The notes: a model not told the origin generated them from the sequence alone. Counted from the first letter of the stretch, positions 20,936-31,930 are shown. The stretch: 42,500 nt of DNA from Prorocentrum cordatum (GCA_963575745.1 CAUYUJ010014256.1:335001-377500), one strand, 5' to 3'. Made by a program: numbers and translations.

Positions 20936-21482
20936 GAATAATCATAATAATATCAATAACAATGCGAATGATACCAATAATAGTAATAATAATAAGAATA
21001 ATGATAGTACGGACAATAATAGTAATGCTATTACTAGTTTTAATAATAATCATTATACTAATAATAGTAATACTACGAATAATGATAATAATAATAAGAA
21101 GCATACGATTAAACATGCTACGAGAAATATTAAGAATCATGATAATAAGAAGAATATTGTTACGAACGAGAGTAATAATAATCATATGAATCATCGGAAT
21201 AATAAGACTGCTAAGAAGAATGATAATAATAATAAAAACATGACTACTACTACCAATAATAGTAATACCAAAGACAACATTATAATAATGACACTAATAA
21301 GAATAATAATAATAATACTAAGAATATTAATAATGAGAAGACTACTACGAATAGCAATATAACTACAAATCATAATACTATGAGTGATAATCATGATGAT
21401 AATAATAATATAAAGAATAATAATACGAATAACAATATCACTAATAACACTGGCAACAAAGAAAATTAATAATAAGACTAAC

Positions 21483-21520
<38 letters not shown>

Positions 21521-21600
21521 TAATAATAATATTAATAATAATAATACTATTATTAATAAGAATGATACTAATAATAAAATAATAATACTACTACTAAAAA
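20936..21600. repeat. AT-rich degenerate trinucleotide island
   Basis: About 660 bp is built from AAT/ATA/TAA units with scattered C and G and contrasts sharply with the GC-rich surroundings. Pure AAT runs lie near 21481-21540. It is bordered on both sides by GGA-rich runs (20906-20935; 21601-21614). Ile/Leu-rich open frames on both strands are composition artefacts. Confidence 0.9.
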
Positions 21601-22355
21601 GAAGAGGAGGAGGACGATGGATGTGGGAAAAACAAGATGGTTCTCGCCGCCGAACGGGCAGCTCGGCTGGTCGAGACCAGAGGATCGAGGTTCGAGGCTC
21701 TTGACTCGAGGTTCGCTGTTCTATGTTTTCCAGTGTTATGCGCTGTTCGAGTTTCCATGGCATGCATTGCTCGAGCTCCCTTGGTACTCTCGTCTTCACG
21801 GATGGATTCTCCTGACAAGTGTTCACAGGGAAAGAAGGAGAAAGAGGAGGAGGACAAGGATGATGAACGAGAGCAGGAGGAGGAGGAGGAGGAGGAGGAG
21901 GAGGAGGAGGAGGAGGAGGAGGAGGAGGAGGAGGAGGAGGAGGAGGAGGAGGAGGCGCCTCATAAAAATCGTCGTGATCGTCGGCGTCTCTCCCGGCTTC
22001 GTCTTCCACATGGATTCGTTGACACTCATATATTGAAAAGGACAATGTCTTCTACCGAGTCATGCCATCACTATGATATGCAAAGATGCAAATCCTTTAT
22101 TCCAAGATCCGCCTGTAGGAGGACATGCCCGACCAAAACCCAGACCCCCGACCTCGGACCCCCTCCCCTCGGGAGACGCAAACTCGCAAAGTCGACCCTA
22201 GGGAGCAGGCCCACTTCCGGGGGGCTGGTTTTCCACCCAGGGTCGTTCTCTGAGGGTCCCGAGGCCTGGCGAGGTCCCTGGAGGCCGAAAGCGGCAAACG
22301 AGCCGACCGTCGCGACTAACGAGAGGCCCCGACGCGGGCGCCGCCGAGTGGCACG
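21601..22355. other. Mixed stretch with a (GGA)n tract
   Basis: Positions 21640-21800 are low-copy with several CTCGAGG motifs. A pure (GGA)n tract runs 21875-21954. From 22060 to 22350 the sequence is GC-rich and low-copy. No gene is recognised. Confidence 0.5.
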
Positions 22356-22901
22356 ATGACCGTAGGACCCCACCCGCGGCCGCGGCGGCGGCGGCCGCGG
22401 CCCGAGGCCGACGCGGGCGCTGCGGCCCTCGGGCTGGGCCTCCTCACGCCGTGGCTGCTCGCGGCGGCCGCCCTGTTGGCGGTGGCCAGCGTCGCGGAGG
22501 CGCGGCGCGAGGGCGACGTCGACGACGAGGAAGACGGGGACGGCGGCGTCGACGACGACGACGATGACGACGACAACAACGACGAGGACGGCGAGAAGGA
22601 CGGCGAGGAGGGCGAGGACGGCGAGGAGGAAGAGGAGCAGGAGGAGGAGGAGGAGGAGGAGGAGGAGGAGGAGGAGGAGGAGGAGCAAAAGGAGGAGGAT
22701 GAGGAAAAGGAGGAGGAGGAGGAGGAGGAAAAGGAGGAGGATGAGGAAAATGAGGAGGAAAAGGAGGAGGAGGAGGAGGAGAAGGAAGGCGAGGGCGAGG
22801 ATGAGGTCGACGAAGAGGACGACGAGGACGGCGAGGACGGCGAGGAGGAGGAGGAGGAGGAGGAGGAGGAGGAGGAGGAAGAGGAGGAGGAGGAGGAGTG
22901 A
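22356..22901 (+). CDS. Possible acidic protein with N-terminal hydrophobic signal/anchor
   Basis: This 181-codon frame runs from ATG to TGA. Residues 1-20 are Pro/Arg-rich. About 22-48 is a strongly hydrophobic segment (LGLGLLTPWLLAAAALLAVA) ending SVAEA before RREGD, as in a signal peptide or membrane anchor. The rest is almost entirely Asp and Glu with some Gly, Lys and Asn. The GC-rich third positions in the hydrophobic part look like dinoflagellate coding sequence. The acidic part is an interrupted GAG/GAC microsatellite, so the whole could be chance reading of a repeat next to GC-rich DNA. If real, it would be a secreted or lumenal polyanionic (Ca2+-binding?) protein. I do not recognise a family. 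Confidence 0.3.
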   Translation: MTVGPHPRPRRRRPRPEADAGAAALGLGLLTPWLLAAAALLAVASVAEARREGDVDDEEDGDGGVDDDDDDDDNNDEDGEKDGEEGEDGEEEEEQEEEEEEEEEEEEEEEQKEEDEEKEEEEEEEKEEDEENEEEKEEEEEEKEGEGEDEVDEEDDEDGEDGEEEEEEEEEEEEEEEEEEE

Positions 22902-23409
22902 ATGATGAATGAAAGACGACTCTGGGCCCGCATCTCTCCCTGTCCCTGCTATGCCGAGGCGGACTGAACAGCGTGCGGCAAGCTCATGTATATAATGCGT
23001 GTGAAAAACTCGTGGGTTTGCAAGTTAAACACACAGGCGTGTAATATGTACGAGAGTGCACCCGTCGGACGACTAAAAAAGTCATGAGGTTCAGAAGGGG
23101 CCCAGCGGGCCCCGACAGGCCAGTAGGCTGGGCCCCAGGGTCTCGCGCACCGACGCGTAGGGCACGAACAGACCCCAGGGATCAAGGACAACTAAGGAAT
23201 TAGCCAGAAAGAGTGGGCCAACAGGGGGGGGCGGACCTCGCGGTAGCGTGAGACAGGTGGGAGGAGGCGACAACGATCCGTCATTAGATGATCACTTCAC
23301 GCGGTCACCGTCCGATACGTAGTGCAGCGCATTGGGGAGGAGGCCGAAATTGAAGTAGAGCCTGCCCCGCGCTGCAATTATAATATGAACGCATGCATCC
23401 TACGCATGC
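22902..23409. other. 3' flank of the LINE on the minus strand
   Basis: No poly(A) or obvious LINE tail is seen. On the minus strand the sequence just after ORF3 reads GTGAGCATGCG, splice-donor-like. Nothing else is recognisable. Confidence 0.4.
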
Positions 23410-24234
23410 TCACCTGCTATCTTTTGCGTCTACTGCGTTCTGTAGTATCTCCTCCATGGCGCCTGGTGGCGCCGCGCCCAGTGCCCTGCGTCCGCCGATC
23501 TCCTCGAGAGCCTTCTGGAGCAGGCCGCGGACTGTCAAGGGCGAAGGCAGCTGCTGCTCGTCTGATTCGGGCGGTACGCTCGGCTGTGCCACATCCCTCA
23601 TCATCAGGTGGAGCTTCCTCTTGTTCTGGTCGTAGCACTTCGTGACTCGGAACAGCCGCACCATGTCGTAGAGGTCGTGAGGCTGCAGCTCGCACCACAC
23701 TCTGGCGTGCCAATCTTTGAGCATCGCGTGTGTCCTCTGCCCCAGCGCGGGCCCACGCTCTAGCAACTTGGTCACGAACCCATTGAATATATGAAGGTGA
23801 GGAGGACCGAGCTGGTGGCCTTTGCCTCGGGCTCGGACTTCGTGTGAATATGTCGCCCCTGCCTCCTGCGCGGCCTCGATCTCCGGCAGGTCGGCGGTCA
23901 GGAAGTACGTGTCCACTCCTGCGGCCCACAGCTCGCGCACCAACTGGGTCGTCATGAGCGTCTGCTTCACCATCACGTTGATGAAGTTGGCCTGCTTCTT
24001 GGTGAACCCCATGTCCTTGATCTGCCCGAGGTGTCGATTGCGCTGCTGCTTGCTGTTGGGCCCGCTGGCTGCGGCCGCGTCGGAGGCGGAGCCTGGGGTG
24101 GGAGCGGAGCTCTTGCCGCCCTTGTCCTTCTGCGGGGGGCCGCCGCCCTTGGCCTTGGCCAGCACGGGTGCGCCCTCGGCCTCTGCCCCAGGCGGCCGCT
24201 TCTCCAGCATCCACTTGGGCTTGGGGGTCGCCAT
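23410..24234 (-). CDS. LINE ORF3, conserved-looking protein of unknown function
   Basis: The ATG at 24234 starts a 274-residue frame (MATPKPKWMLEKRPPG) in the +1 frame relative to ORF2, overlapping its open frame. Residues of about 17-70 are low-complexity Ala/Gly/Lys/Pro. From about 75 it is well structured: HLGQIKDMGFTKKQANFINV, LWAAGVDTYFLTADLPEIEA, LHIFNGFVTKLLERGPALGQ, DLYDMVRLFRVTKCYDQNKR. It shows no zinc finger, protease, RNase H or RT motif that I can name. The overlap suggests either a third ORF or a C-terminal extension of ORF2 reached by a +1 shift or an indel. A fusion would place it after the ORF2 zinc fingers. It ends at TGA within GATAGCAGGTGAGC, so splicing is conceivable. 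Confidence 0.6.
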   Translation of the reverse strand: MATPKPKWMLEKRPPGAEAEGAPVLAKAKGGGPPQKDKGGKSSAPTPGSASDAAAASGPNSKQQRNRHLGQIKDMGFTKKQANFINVMVKQTLMTTQLVRELWAAGVDTYFLTADLPEIEAAQEAGATYSHEVRARGKGHQLGPPHLHIFNGFVTKLLERGPALGQRTHAMLKDWHARVWCELQPHDLYDMVRLFRVTKCYDQNKRKLHLMMRDVAQPSVPPESDEQQLPSPLTVRGLLQKALEEIGGRRALGAAPPGAMEEILQNAVDAKDSR

Positions 24235-27200
24235 CGCCAGTCCGTCTCTCAGGTATGAAAGGCAAGTGCCGCTCGCAAATGTGATCCTGGAGCTGAGCCA
24301 AATCGGAATACGAAGACGTGGCGCACACAGGACACACAAGCCTGGGGACGACCACTGGATGTAGTGCATGCGCGCTGAGAACATCGCAAACTCCCCGCCG
24401 AAACGCCCGACAGAGGTGAGCCTTCGCGGTCTTCTGGAAAGCAAAGGAAGTGCGACACGCTGGACACTGGTTGGTGACGACACATCTGGCATAGTAGGAG
24501 AAGTTGCCATGAGAGCCGCCCTGGGTGTGGGTCTGGTGCGCGACAAGGGCAGCATGGGTGAAGAAGCGGGCTCCACACACGTCTCCATCATCTGTAGTGC
24601 ATCTGCATACGTGCACGCAGCCAGAGGGACCCAAGAATTCCTCAATTCCATCCTGCGAGGCGGTGAGGCAGGGTCCGAAATCGATAATGTCCAGCTCAGT
24701 CTTACCGCTCTGCCAGATCTTGCGCAGAACAGAAACATCAGCCGCCAGAAACTGACGCGATATGTAGTCGTCATGGAAAAGCGCATGGATGTCCTCGCCC
24801 CAGACGGAGCGCCAGTCTTCATAGTCTGTAAGAAGCTCGAGCCTGTAAACGTCAGTCACAAAACGAACGGCGAACGGGTTGGCGTGAACGGTGAGGCGGC
24901 CCTCGGACAGGGTGGGTGCATTCTCGAAGCCGACGCGACCGAAGAGGAGGCTGATGACCTGGGAATGTTCTTCGGGCCATCTAACCATGGCCTGGTACCA
25001 TCGAAGTCTCTGAACTAACAACTCGACCCCAGACGGGACAATATTCATCCATTTCCAGACCTCCCGAGAGTCCTTACTAATGGGATGATCTCCAGAACGG
25101 TCACACAGAGCCCCCGCAGCAATACAACGGATCTTACCCAAGAGCGCGATGTCGAGCTGGGCCTCTTGGGAGCTCGTGAGGAGATACTGCGTAAGTCCAG
25201 ACAACAGCGCACCTTGCACCACCGATATGAATACTAGCCTCTTCACCTTAAAAGGGGCCCCCGAGGTCCACAAATACTTAAAAGACATCCACCCCCTGTT
25301 GGCCGCTACTTTACTCAGTGCAAGCTGATGCGAGAAGGCGCCAGAGGGCAGAAACTGAGGTCCCAAGTACCTGGTGTGTGGGGCCACGCGGGCCCCCCCG
25401 ACCTCTGCAGCGTAAAACTGACGGGTGGCCTTGTAGCCGCAGAGGCGGGGGGCCAAAACTTGTTTCGACGTGTTTTGCTTGTATCCGTACGCAGCCAGGG
25501 CATTGCCGAGCTTGGCCTGGGCTTCGCGCGCTGTGGCGACAGCCTCGGAAAGTGCCCCCTCCTGGAGTAGCAAAAAGTACGCCAGATCGTCCACGTATTT
25601 GAACAGGCCCGCATAGACCTCGCGCCCGAACACGGGGCACGTCACGCACAAAGCAGGGTCCTGAAACTGGGCGAGCCACTCCTGGAGGGGGCGGGCAAAA
25701 TCAACTCGAAATTCGTCGGGCGCACTGGGGTCCCCCATCAAAGCCCCGCTTTGGAGGTGAGGGGTGGTGGGGCGATCAACGCCCTCGAGGTGAAGTAGGT
25801 GCGTGGTGCGCCTGTCGCTGAGCAGGGCGACATCCCCTGCTGGCAAATACTCTAAAAGTCCTTGATTCATGCGCTTGTGCTCGCAACAACCGAAAGCATT
25901 CTTCATATCATCGAAAACAGCAATGTGCCACACGCGTGCGCTCCGCAGGCGATCCGCCAAGATCTGCGTGCCCAAAATGGCATTCTCTCGCCTGCGCCGC
26001 GGTATGCATCCGTGGTCGTACTCCGCAGGCGCAGCGTGTGGGACCGTCCTATAGATGCCCCTGGCGATGGCTCGGAAGAAGGGGCAGAGGCCGTGCAAGA
26101 ACCGAGTGCCGCCGTCAGGTTTGGGAGTCTGCCAACCGAGAGAAAAACCCGCACACGTAGGAAACCTCCCCACAACCCGCCAGCACGTGGCCAGACTTCC
26201 CAAACCAATCTTGATGGCCTCCACTTCAGGGGGCTCAGGCTTTCCGCCGACTCCGAAGGGAGAAATACGTGGCTTGCTAAAATACTTAGGCAGGAGAAGC
26301 ATGAGCCAAATCTCGCCAGGGAGGGACCAGGCAGGGGCGGAACGTCTGCGCGAAGCCTTGCGGAGCACCCACGAAGCTCTGCGACGGTCTCTGGCTCCCA
26401 ACTCCCCCGCCGAGTCCCGCTCACCCATCCCTTGAGGGGCCAAAGAGGCCCGCGTCAGCAAAAAAATGTCTAACTGGACTGGGACCGCGGAGAGACCACC
26501 CTCGGAACCAGGAAGGCCCAGAGAGGCCGCGAGCTCATCAGCCGATGCAACGTGCCTGCGCACCGCCGCGTAGCTCCTTCGTTTGGGTCCCAGTCCAGTG
26601 CCCGCCAGTCTACGAGAGAAATATTGCACGCTGGCGAGATCACGCTTGCGCCAGGCCTCATGAATGCCTTCAGTCCAGGTCCTGCGCAGTGATCGCGTCC
26701 ATCTACGGACCTCCCACTTGATGCGATTCGTGAAGTCGCGGATCTGAAAATCGTAGTGGCAGTGGGGGAGGCCCATGGCGCGCAGCACCGCCCGTCCACG
26801 GAGGAGGCGTCGTACCTGGAGTCGGTGCTGCGCCAGCTCCGCGCCTGGGGTACGCCTGGCCCTGCCGAAGTGCTTCTTAGCAATCGGTGCCGGCGCGTCC
26901 AGGAACGAAGCGTAGCCTGCGTCGATCATGTTGCTCTCGAAGTACCCCAGGTACGATGGCGCCGCGCGCTGCAGGGCCAGGTTTGCCTCTTCCAGGAATC
27001 CCTCCCGTAGGCCTGGCGTCTGCAGCGCGGTCTCGATAGCGTCGAAATTCCAAGAGGCCGAAATCTGCGAAGACCGCAGGCTCGGGACGCCCAGGTCCGC
27101 CTCCAGGAGCACGGGGGAGTGGTCACGCAAAATTCCCTTGGAGGGGTAGAGCTGGAGCTGCCTGGCCGCCTTGGTCATGGTGATCAGCTTTGACACGCGC

Positions 27201-27907
27201 GGCAGGGCTCCAGCTGGCAGGGCGTAGTGGTCGATCCAGGTCGACGACTTCTCGCCATTGTAAGTGGGAGCAATCTTGAAAAAGGTGGTTGCGCAAGCGA
27301 AATGGTGTCGGTGCAGCACTTCACGGAGCCCTCGAGCGGCGTAGCCCATGCGAGACTGCACGTAGGGCCCGATGCAACTGAAGGAGCAACTGGTCTCGTC
27401 AACCGCGAACGAGTCATTCAGGTCCGTGAAGATGATGGGGGTGGAGCGCTCGGGGGTGGTGTCCAGCAGACCGTTCAACCACTCGAGTAGCACATCAACC
27501 GTGCGCCTCCATGTGGCCGTCCCCGAGCGCGGGCCAGGCGGCGGGAAGTAGATCGCAATGGCCGTGACATCGAGCGAACCAGTGACCACTCGCACCATCC
27601 CCGCACGGCCCAGCGCGGCGGCAGGTCCAGGGAGCACGCGGTGCACGCGTAGTCCGAGATCTCGGCGTCGTACTCCGATGGTGACTCCTGCCGCACGGTT
27701 GGTGAAGGGCCCCCTGCCGTACCCGAAGTGGTAGTAGTCGTGGTCCCCAATGTGCGTCTGACGACGCACCGCCTCGGACGGCACCGCCCGCAGGCGGGTG
27801 CCCAGCAGGAAGTGAAACGGGAAGCCCCTAGCCAGCAACGCGATCTCGTCCAGCCTCCTGTGCTGAATCAGGCTGCACACATTGAATCCAAAAAACTTAC
27901 AGCGCAT
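24235..27907 (-). CDS. LINE ORF2: endonuclease, reverse transcriptase and zinc fingers
   Basis: The frame starts MRCKFFGFNVCSL at 27907; about 1224 residues are meaningful before ORF3 takes over. Residues 6-272 are an APE-like endonuclease domain: FNVCSL (8-13), FTDLNDS (160-166), STWIDH (222-227), RDHSPV (261-266). This nicks target DNA for target-primed reverse transcription. The usual catalytic Glu region reads LLGTRLR, without Glu. The RT domain spans about 560-900: KPDGG (596), motif A VFDDMKNAF (664-672), motif B SGALMGDPSAP (720-730), motif C YVDD (771-774), with both Asp pairs intact. Three Cys/His fingers follow at about 1101-1125, 1148-1166 and 1192-1215. The open frame continues to 23417 only as a shadow of ORF3. 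No ORF1 is found upstream; a (GGA)n tract lies about 130 bp before the start. Confidence 0.9.
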
Positions 27908-28036
27908 GAAAGTACCCTGGGATGTTCGATAGGGCGGTGCAGGGCCCCTCCTGAACTAGAAAGTGTCGCTGAGATTTTCAAGGCGGGGACCCCCTGCATG
28001 GGCCCACTGAATCGCGGCTCGACACAGAAAGGGGCT

Positions 28037-28095
28037 GGAGGAGGAGGAGGAGGAGGAGGAGGAGGAGGAGGAGGAGGAGGAGGAGGAGGAGGAGG
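28037..28095 (+). repeat. (GGA)n tract upstream of the LINE
   Basis: About 59 bp of GGA units grade into GGGCGAGG and GACGAAG-type purine-rich sequence to about 28150. It lies 5' of the minus-strand ORF2, as the 6.5 kb tract lies 5' of ORF1. Confidence 0.95.
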
Positions 28096-28950
28096 AAGAG
28101 GAGGGCGAGGGCGAGGTCGAGGACGAAGACGAGGATGGGGACGGGGACGAATGACGGCGGGAGGCGGGAGGCGAAGGGGGCCGCCCCGAGGGCCGGCGCC
28201 TCCACATCGGCCCCCTCTGCCCCCGAAGCGGGGGGCGTCGGCCGCGGGCCCCTCGCCAAGCATCCGGGCCGTCAAGGATACCAGGCCCAGGATGGAAAGC
28301 CTGTCCAAGCTGGCCCTCGCCGGGAGCCCTGCAGGGCTCCCCCACCGTGTTGGTACGGTAGGTTCGCGCCGTCTCGACCGGCGGCGACCCCACGGCCAGC
28401 GTTCAACGTTCAACGCCGCGGGCGACCCAGAGTCGGTCGATGTTGAACGATCCAACGTTTCGGAGACGGCCGATCGTTCAAGGTTGAACGATCCCCGCGG
28501 TGTCAGGAACCAACGCCAGGGTCGACACGACACGAACCTGCCGTAAGTGGTCTCGCCACCGCTGGGCATGCGGTTCACGGCAGCGAAGGCCCGCTTGCAG
28601 CGTGGCGGAGTGGACCGGCGGTGCGCCGGTATGCCGTTGGCAAAGCAGGAGGCTTGTCACCTGATGCCGTCACCTCATTATCACCATGAACCGTCGGCTC
28701 TTTCTTTTCTCATTGCTGATCTGCTGGCAAGCATACCTTGCAGCGGAGGAGGGGGTATTGCCCTGGGGGGAAGGTTCCAGGACTAACAAAACACCCCCGC
28801 GGCCCCGTTTTGTTTTCGGGTCCAGGAAGGAGCGGGGCCAGTGGATCCAGGGGGGTCGATGTTTGTTCCTCGAACTTGTCCCTCAGGGCCCACCCCCGAA
28901 TCACCGCTTACAGAGGGCATCCTGACAAAGGAATCCATAATAGCGGGATT
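28096..28950. other. GC-rich stretch with a GTTCAAC/GTTGAAC palindrome cluster
   Basis: At 28401-28416 lies CGTTCAACGTTCAACG. At 28442 lies GTTGAACGATCCAACG. At 28472-28493 there is a near-perfect 22-bp palindrome with arms GATCGTTCAA and TTGAACGATC. No coding exon is recognised in the rest; a ~60-codon frame from 28686 (MNRRLFLFSLLICW) looks signal-like but is unsupported further on. Confidence 0.5.
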
Positions 28951-29510
28951 ATTGCAAAGGCCTTACGGCTGGTGCCGCCGACCCTGAAGACGACGACGAC
29001 GAAGACTGAGATAGATAGTGAGATAGATAGAGAGCCTCTTGCGGCTTCCTGTGGGGCCTGTTGGGGGCCTCTTGGGGTCGCTGGGACGCCTCTCGGGGGC
29101 CTTTTGGAGCCTCCTGGTGGGGGACGGAGCGCGATGCCGGAAAACTCTCGGAGACGTGGGGCCTCGTGGGAGCCCCTTGGGAGCTTCTTGGGGGCTGCTT
29201 GGGAGGCTCTTGTGCCTTCCTGGGGGCCTCTTGGGGGCTCCTTGGGGCCTTGAGTGCAGTTTTTGGGGCTCTCTTGGGGCCTCCTGGGAGTATCTCGGGG
29301 CCGAGGGCTGGACATGTCCAGTGGGTTTCCTCGTCAGGAAAGTCCTTGGAACCGTCTCGGGAGCGTCTGAGGCCGTCTCGGAGCCGTCTGGGGCCGTCTT
29401 CGGGCCCTTGTAGACAGTTTCGGGAGCCCCTTCGAGGCTTCTTGGGGCGGTCTTGGGGGCCTTTTGGGCCTCTTTGGAAATCGGGAAGCGGAGAAGGCGA
29501 GAATGCTGAA
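28951..29510 (+). repeat. Degenerate TCTTGGGG array 3 with flanking boxes
   Basis: It starts with the box CGGCTGGTGCCGCCGA (28966-28981), also found at 14091, followed by a short GATAGATAGTGAGATAGATA run. TCTTGGGGGCCT-type units run from 29040 to about 29480. It closes with ATCGGGAAGCGGAGAAGGCG (29480-29499), related to the boxes at 7131, 8691 and 9769. Confidence 0.8.
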
Positions 29511-30370
29511 GTCTTTTATTAAGAAATATGCGAAAACTGCACCAGAGAAAGACCCCAATTAGTGGATGGTTTTCGCTGAGGAGATCGACCGGGAACCCAG
29601 GAGCCCGGGAACCCAGAACCCACTGAAATCGGCCTGGAACCAATAACCGGGAACCCGTGAACGCGGGAACCCGCAACCCGGGAATCCAGCCTGCTACCAA
29701 AATCGGCGGGAAATTTTCGCCAAATCTTTCAACTTCCGCTAGGACCCCTTCACTGCAAGCACTGATTGAGGAATGAATGCGCTGTTGATCTTGGGGCTCT
29801 GTTGGGAGGGCTCCTCCACGTCTCTTGGGGAGTCCTTAAAGTCTTCTAGGACCGTCTTGAGGCTGTCAAAACGTCTTGGACCGATCGTTCGGCGATTCGG
29901 GGTCCTCTTGGAAGGTCTTGGGCGCCTCTGGGGGCACTCTTGGCTCGTCTGCGGACTTTCTTGAGGCCGGCCCCCGCTCTCGGAGGGGATGGTATTCTAC
30001 CCAGAACCCCCCTGCGACCGGCCCGGGACCCCCCCCGGACCACTGCTCGGGACCCCCCCCCTTGGCGGGGAAGGGATGAAAAGGAAGGGGCTTCCTTTGG
30101 AATCAATGACGACGTTGTTGACTGGCGCGCCAGAGGAGGAGTGCCGAGAAAAGGGGGGGAAAGAGCGACAACGACGACGACGACGGAGACGGCGACGATG
30201 ACGACGACTCAAACAGAACAGCGTCAACAGCCTCTTCGGGAAAGGAGGGAAAGCGGCGACGACAACGAGGATGGCATCTTCCACACGCCGACGGGGTCGG
30301 CGGATTTCCGCGGTATCTGCACGAAAGGAACACGTAGTGGAGAAATATGTTTTGAAGGCGCCTTTGTTGA
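29511..30370. other. Low-copy stretch with CCGGGAACCC repeats
   Basis: Positions 29590-29695 contain several CCGGGAACCC-like units. TCTTGGGG-type units reappear at 29790-29955. Positions 30165-30205 are a GACGACGACG-rich run. No gene is recognised. Confidence 0.5.
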
Positions 30371-31930
30371 AACATGGTTACAAAGGGCACCTTTTGCCAA
30401 AGAGTCCTGACCAAAGGCATTCTTACGAAGGAATCTTTTGTTATAATCGGAAACGGTACGCGTGTTGAGGACCACTTACCAAAAGGATTCGTAGTAAGGC
30501 CGCGTCATCTAAAGGTCTATTGCACCGGATTCCTTGCAACTTGGGTTCTTGATGCGGGCTCCTCAATTAATGGGTCCTTCCGAAGGATCCCATCTCTAAA
30601 GGCATCGCTAGGGGACATTTTTCACAGGATACATGCTAAGGACTCCATCCTAACATACAAAAATCACATCCTTGCTGGCGAGTCCATTTACCCAGCGCGT
30701 CCTCACTAAATAATCCGTGCCCGAAGCATCCTCATTAAGAACTCATTGTTGAAAGGGTCCTTGCTGAATGGAAAAGGTTCATTGCTACGGACTCCGTACT
30801 GAAGGCATCCTTGCCGAGGATTGTTTACAAGAGGCATCCCCTTTAGTGAGGACTCCGTACGAAACGAGTTTTTTTGAAATGGATTCCTAACTAAAGGGTC
30901 TTTATTGCTTAGGGTTCATTCGGGGGATCCTTATGGAGAGCCCCTTGGCACAAGAATCCTGAACAATATCCTTCTTGCTAAAAGGTGTCCTTGTTGAAGA
31001 ATCTGCATGAAAAAGGAACCATGCAGGGCAATCCTGCTTACGGGGCTCCTTACGGAGGGGATATCTATTATCAGCATCCTCGCAAAAAAGGGTTCCTCAC
31101 TAGAAGGATCTGGACAACGACCCCGTAACAGAGACATCCTGGACACACATTCTTTACTTAATGGACCCTTACCCGAGACCCCTCACCACATGAACCTTTA
31201 CTGCGGATCTCATACCGATACAAAAAAGCATCACAACTAAGGAATCCTAAGTAAAAAAGGGATCATGTCTAAAGAAAACGCGTCCAATGACTCTTTACTG
31301 AAGGACGCCTCACAGACGACCCCGTACGTACAGCATTATTGTTATCGTACTGAAGGCATCTTCGATATGAAACCCGTATCAAAAGGCGCCCGTGCAAAAG
31401 GGACATTCGTTTTATCGGGGTCCTTACCAAGGACTGTGTACTACATGGGGCCCTTACGTACAGAGGGAATCCTTATTATAGACATCTTTGCACAACATAA
31501 TCCTTCGAAGTGGGTCGTTATTCCGCGTTGCTGTCTGGAGGAACCCGTAGGACGAATTCCATAGTCCAGGCATTCTTACGAAGGAGTCTTTACGAAAGGA
31601 ATTCTGAATTCAGAAAAAAGAATTACTGAGGACTCCTGACCAAAGGACCCCTTATTCAGGATCCCTTGTAAAAAAAAACACCCTTGCAGAAGGAGGCCGT
31701 CTTAAAGGCATCCTTGACAAGGAATCCGTATTTCAGACGTCTTCATCCTTATTGAAGGGGTCCTTACTAAGGATTGCTTCTTACAGGATCCTTAAACTGG
31801 GCATCCTTACCAAGCGCACCCTTACTAAGGATCCCTTGTTGAAGGTACATTACTACGGACCCCTTGACAAAGGCGTCCTTCCTAGAAGCTTCTGGTCAAA
31901 GGCGTCCTTACTAGAAGCTCCGAGTGAAAG
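30371..31930. repeat. 1.5-kb block of degenerate palindromic CCTTAC/AAGGA repeats
   Basis: The core TCCTTACTAAGGA and variants (CCTTGACAAAGG, TTCTTACGAAGGA, CCTTACCAAGG) recur roughly every 20-40 bp on both strands because the core is itself palindromic. Base composition is visibly more AT-rich than on either side. No frame is conserved. Confidence 0.75.

Noticed and set aside
23417-24234. Last ~272 codons of the ORF2 open frame
   Set aside because: Arg/Gln/Gly-rich reading antiphase to ORF3, which has the protein-like composition; treated as a GC-rich shadow.
28686-28925. Short signal-like frame MNRRLFLFSLLICW
   Set aside because: No recognisable mature protein follows and there is no supporting context.
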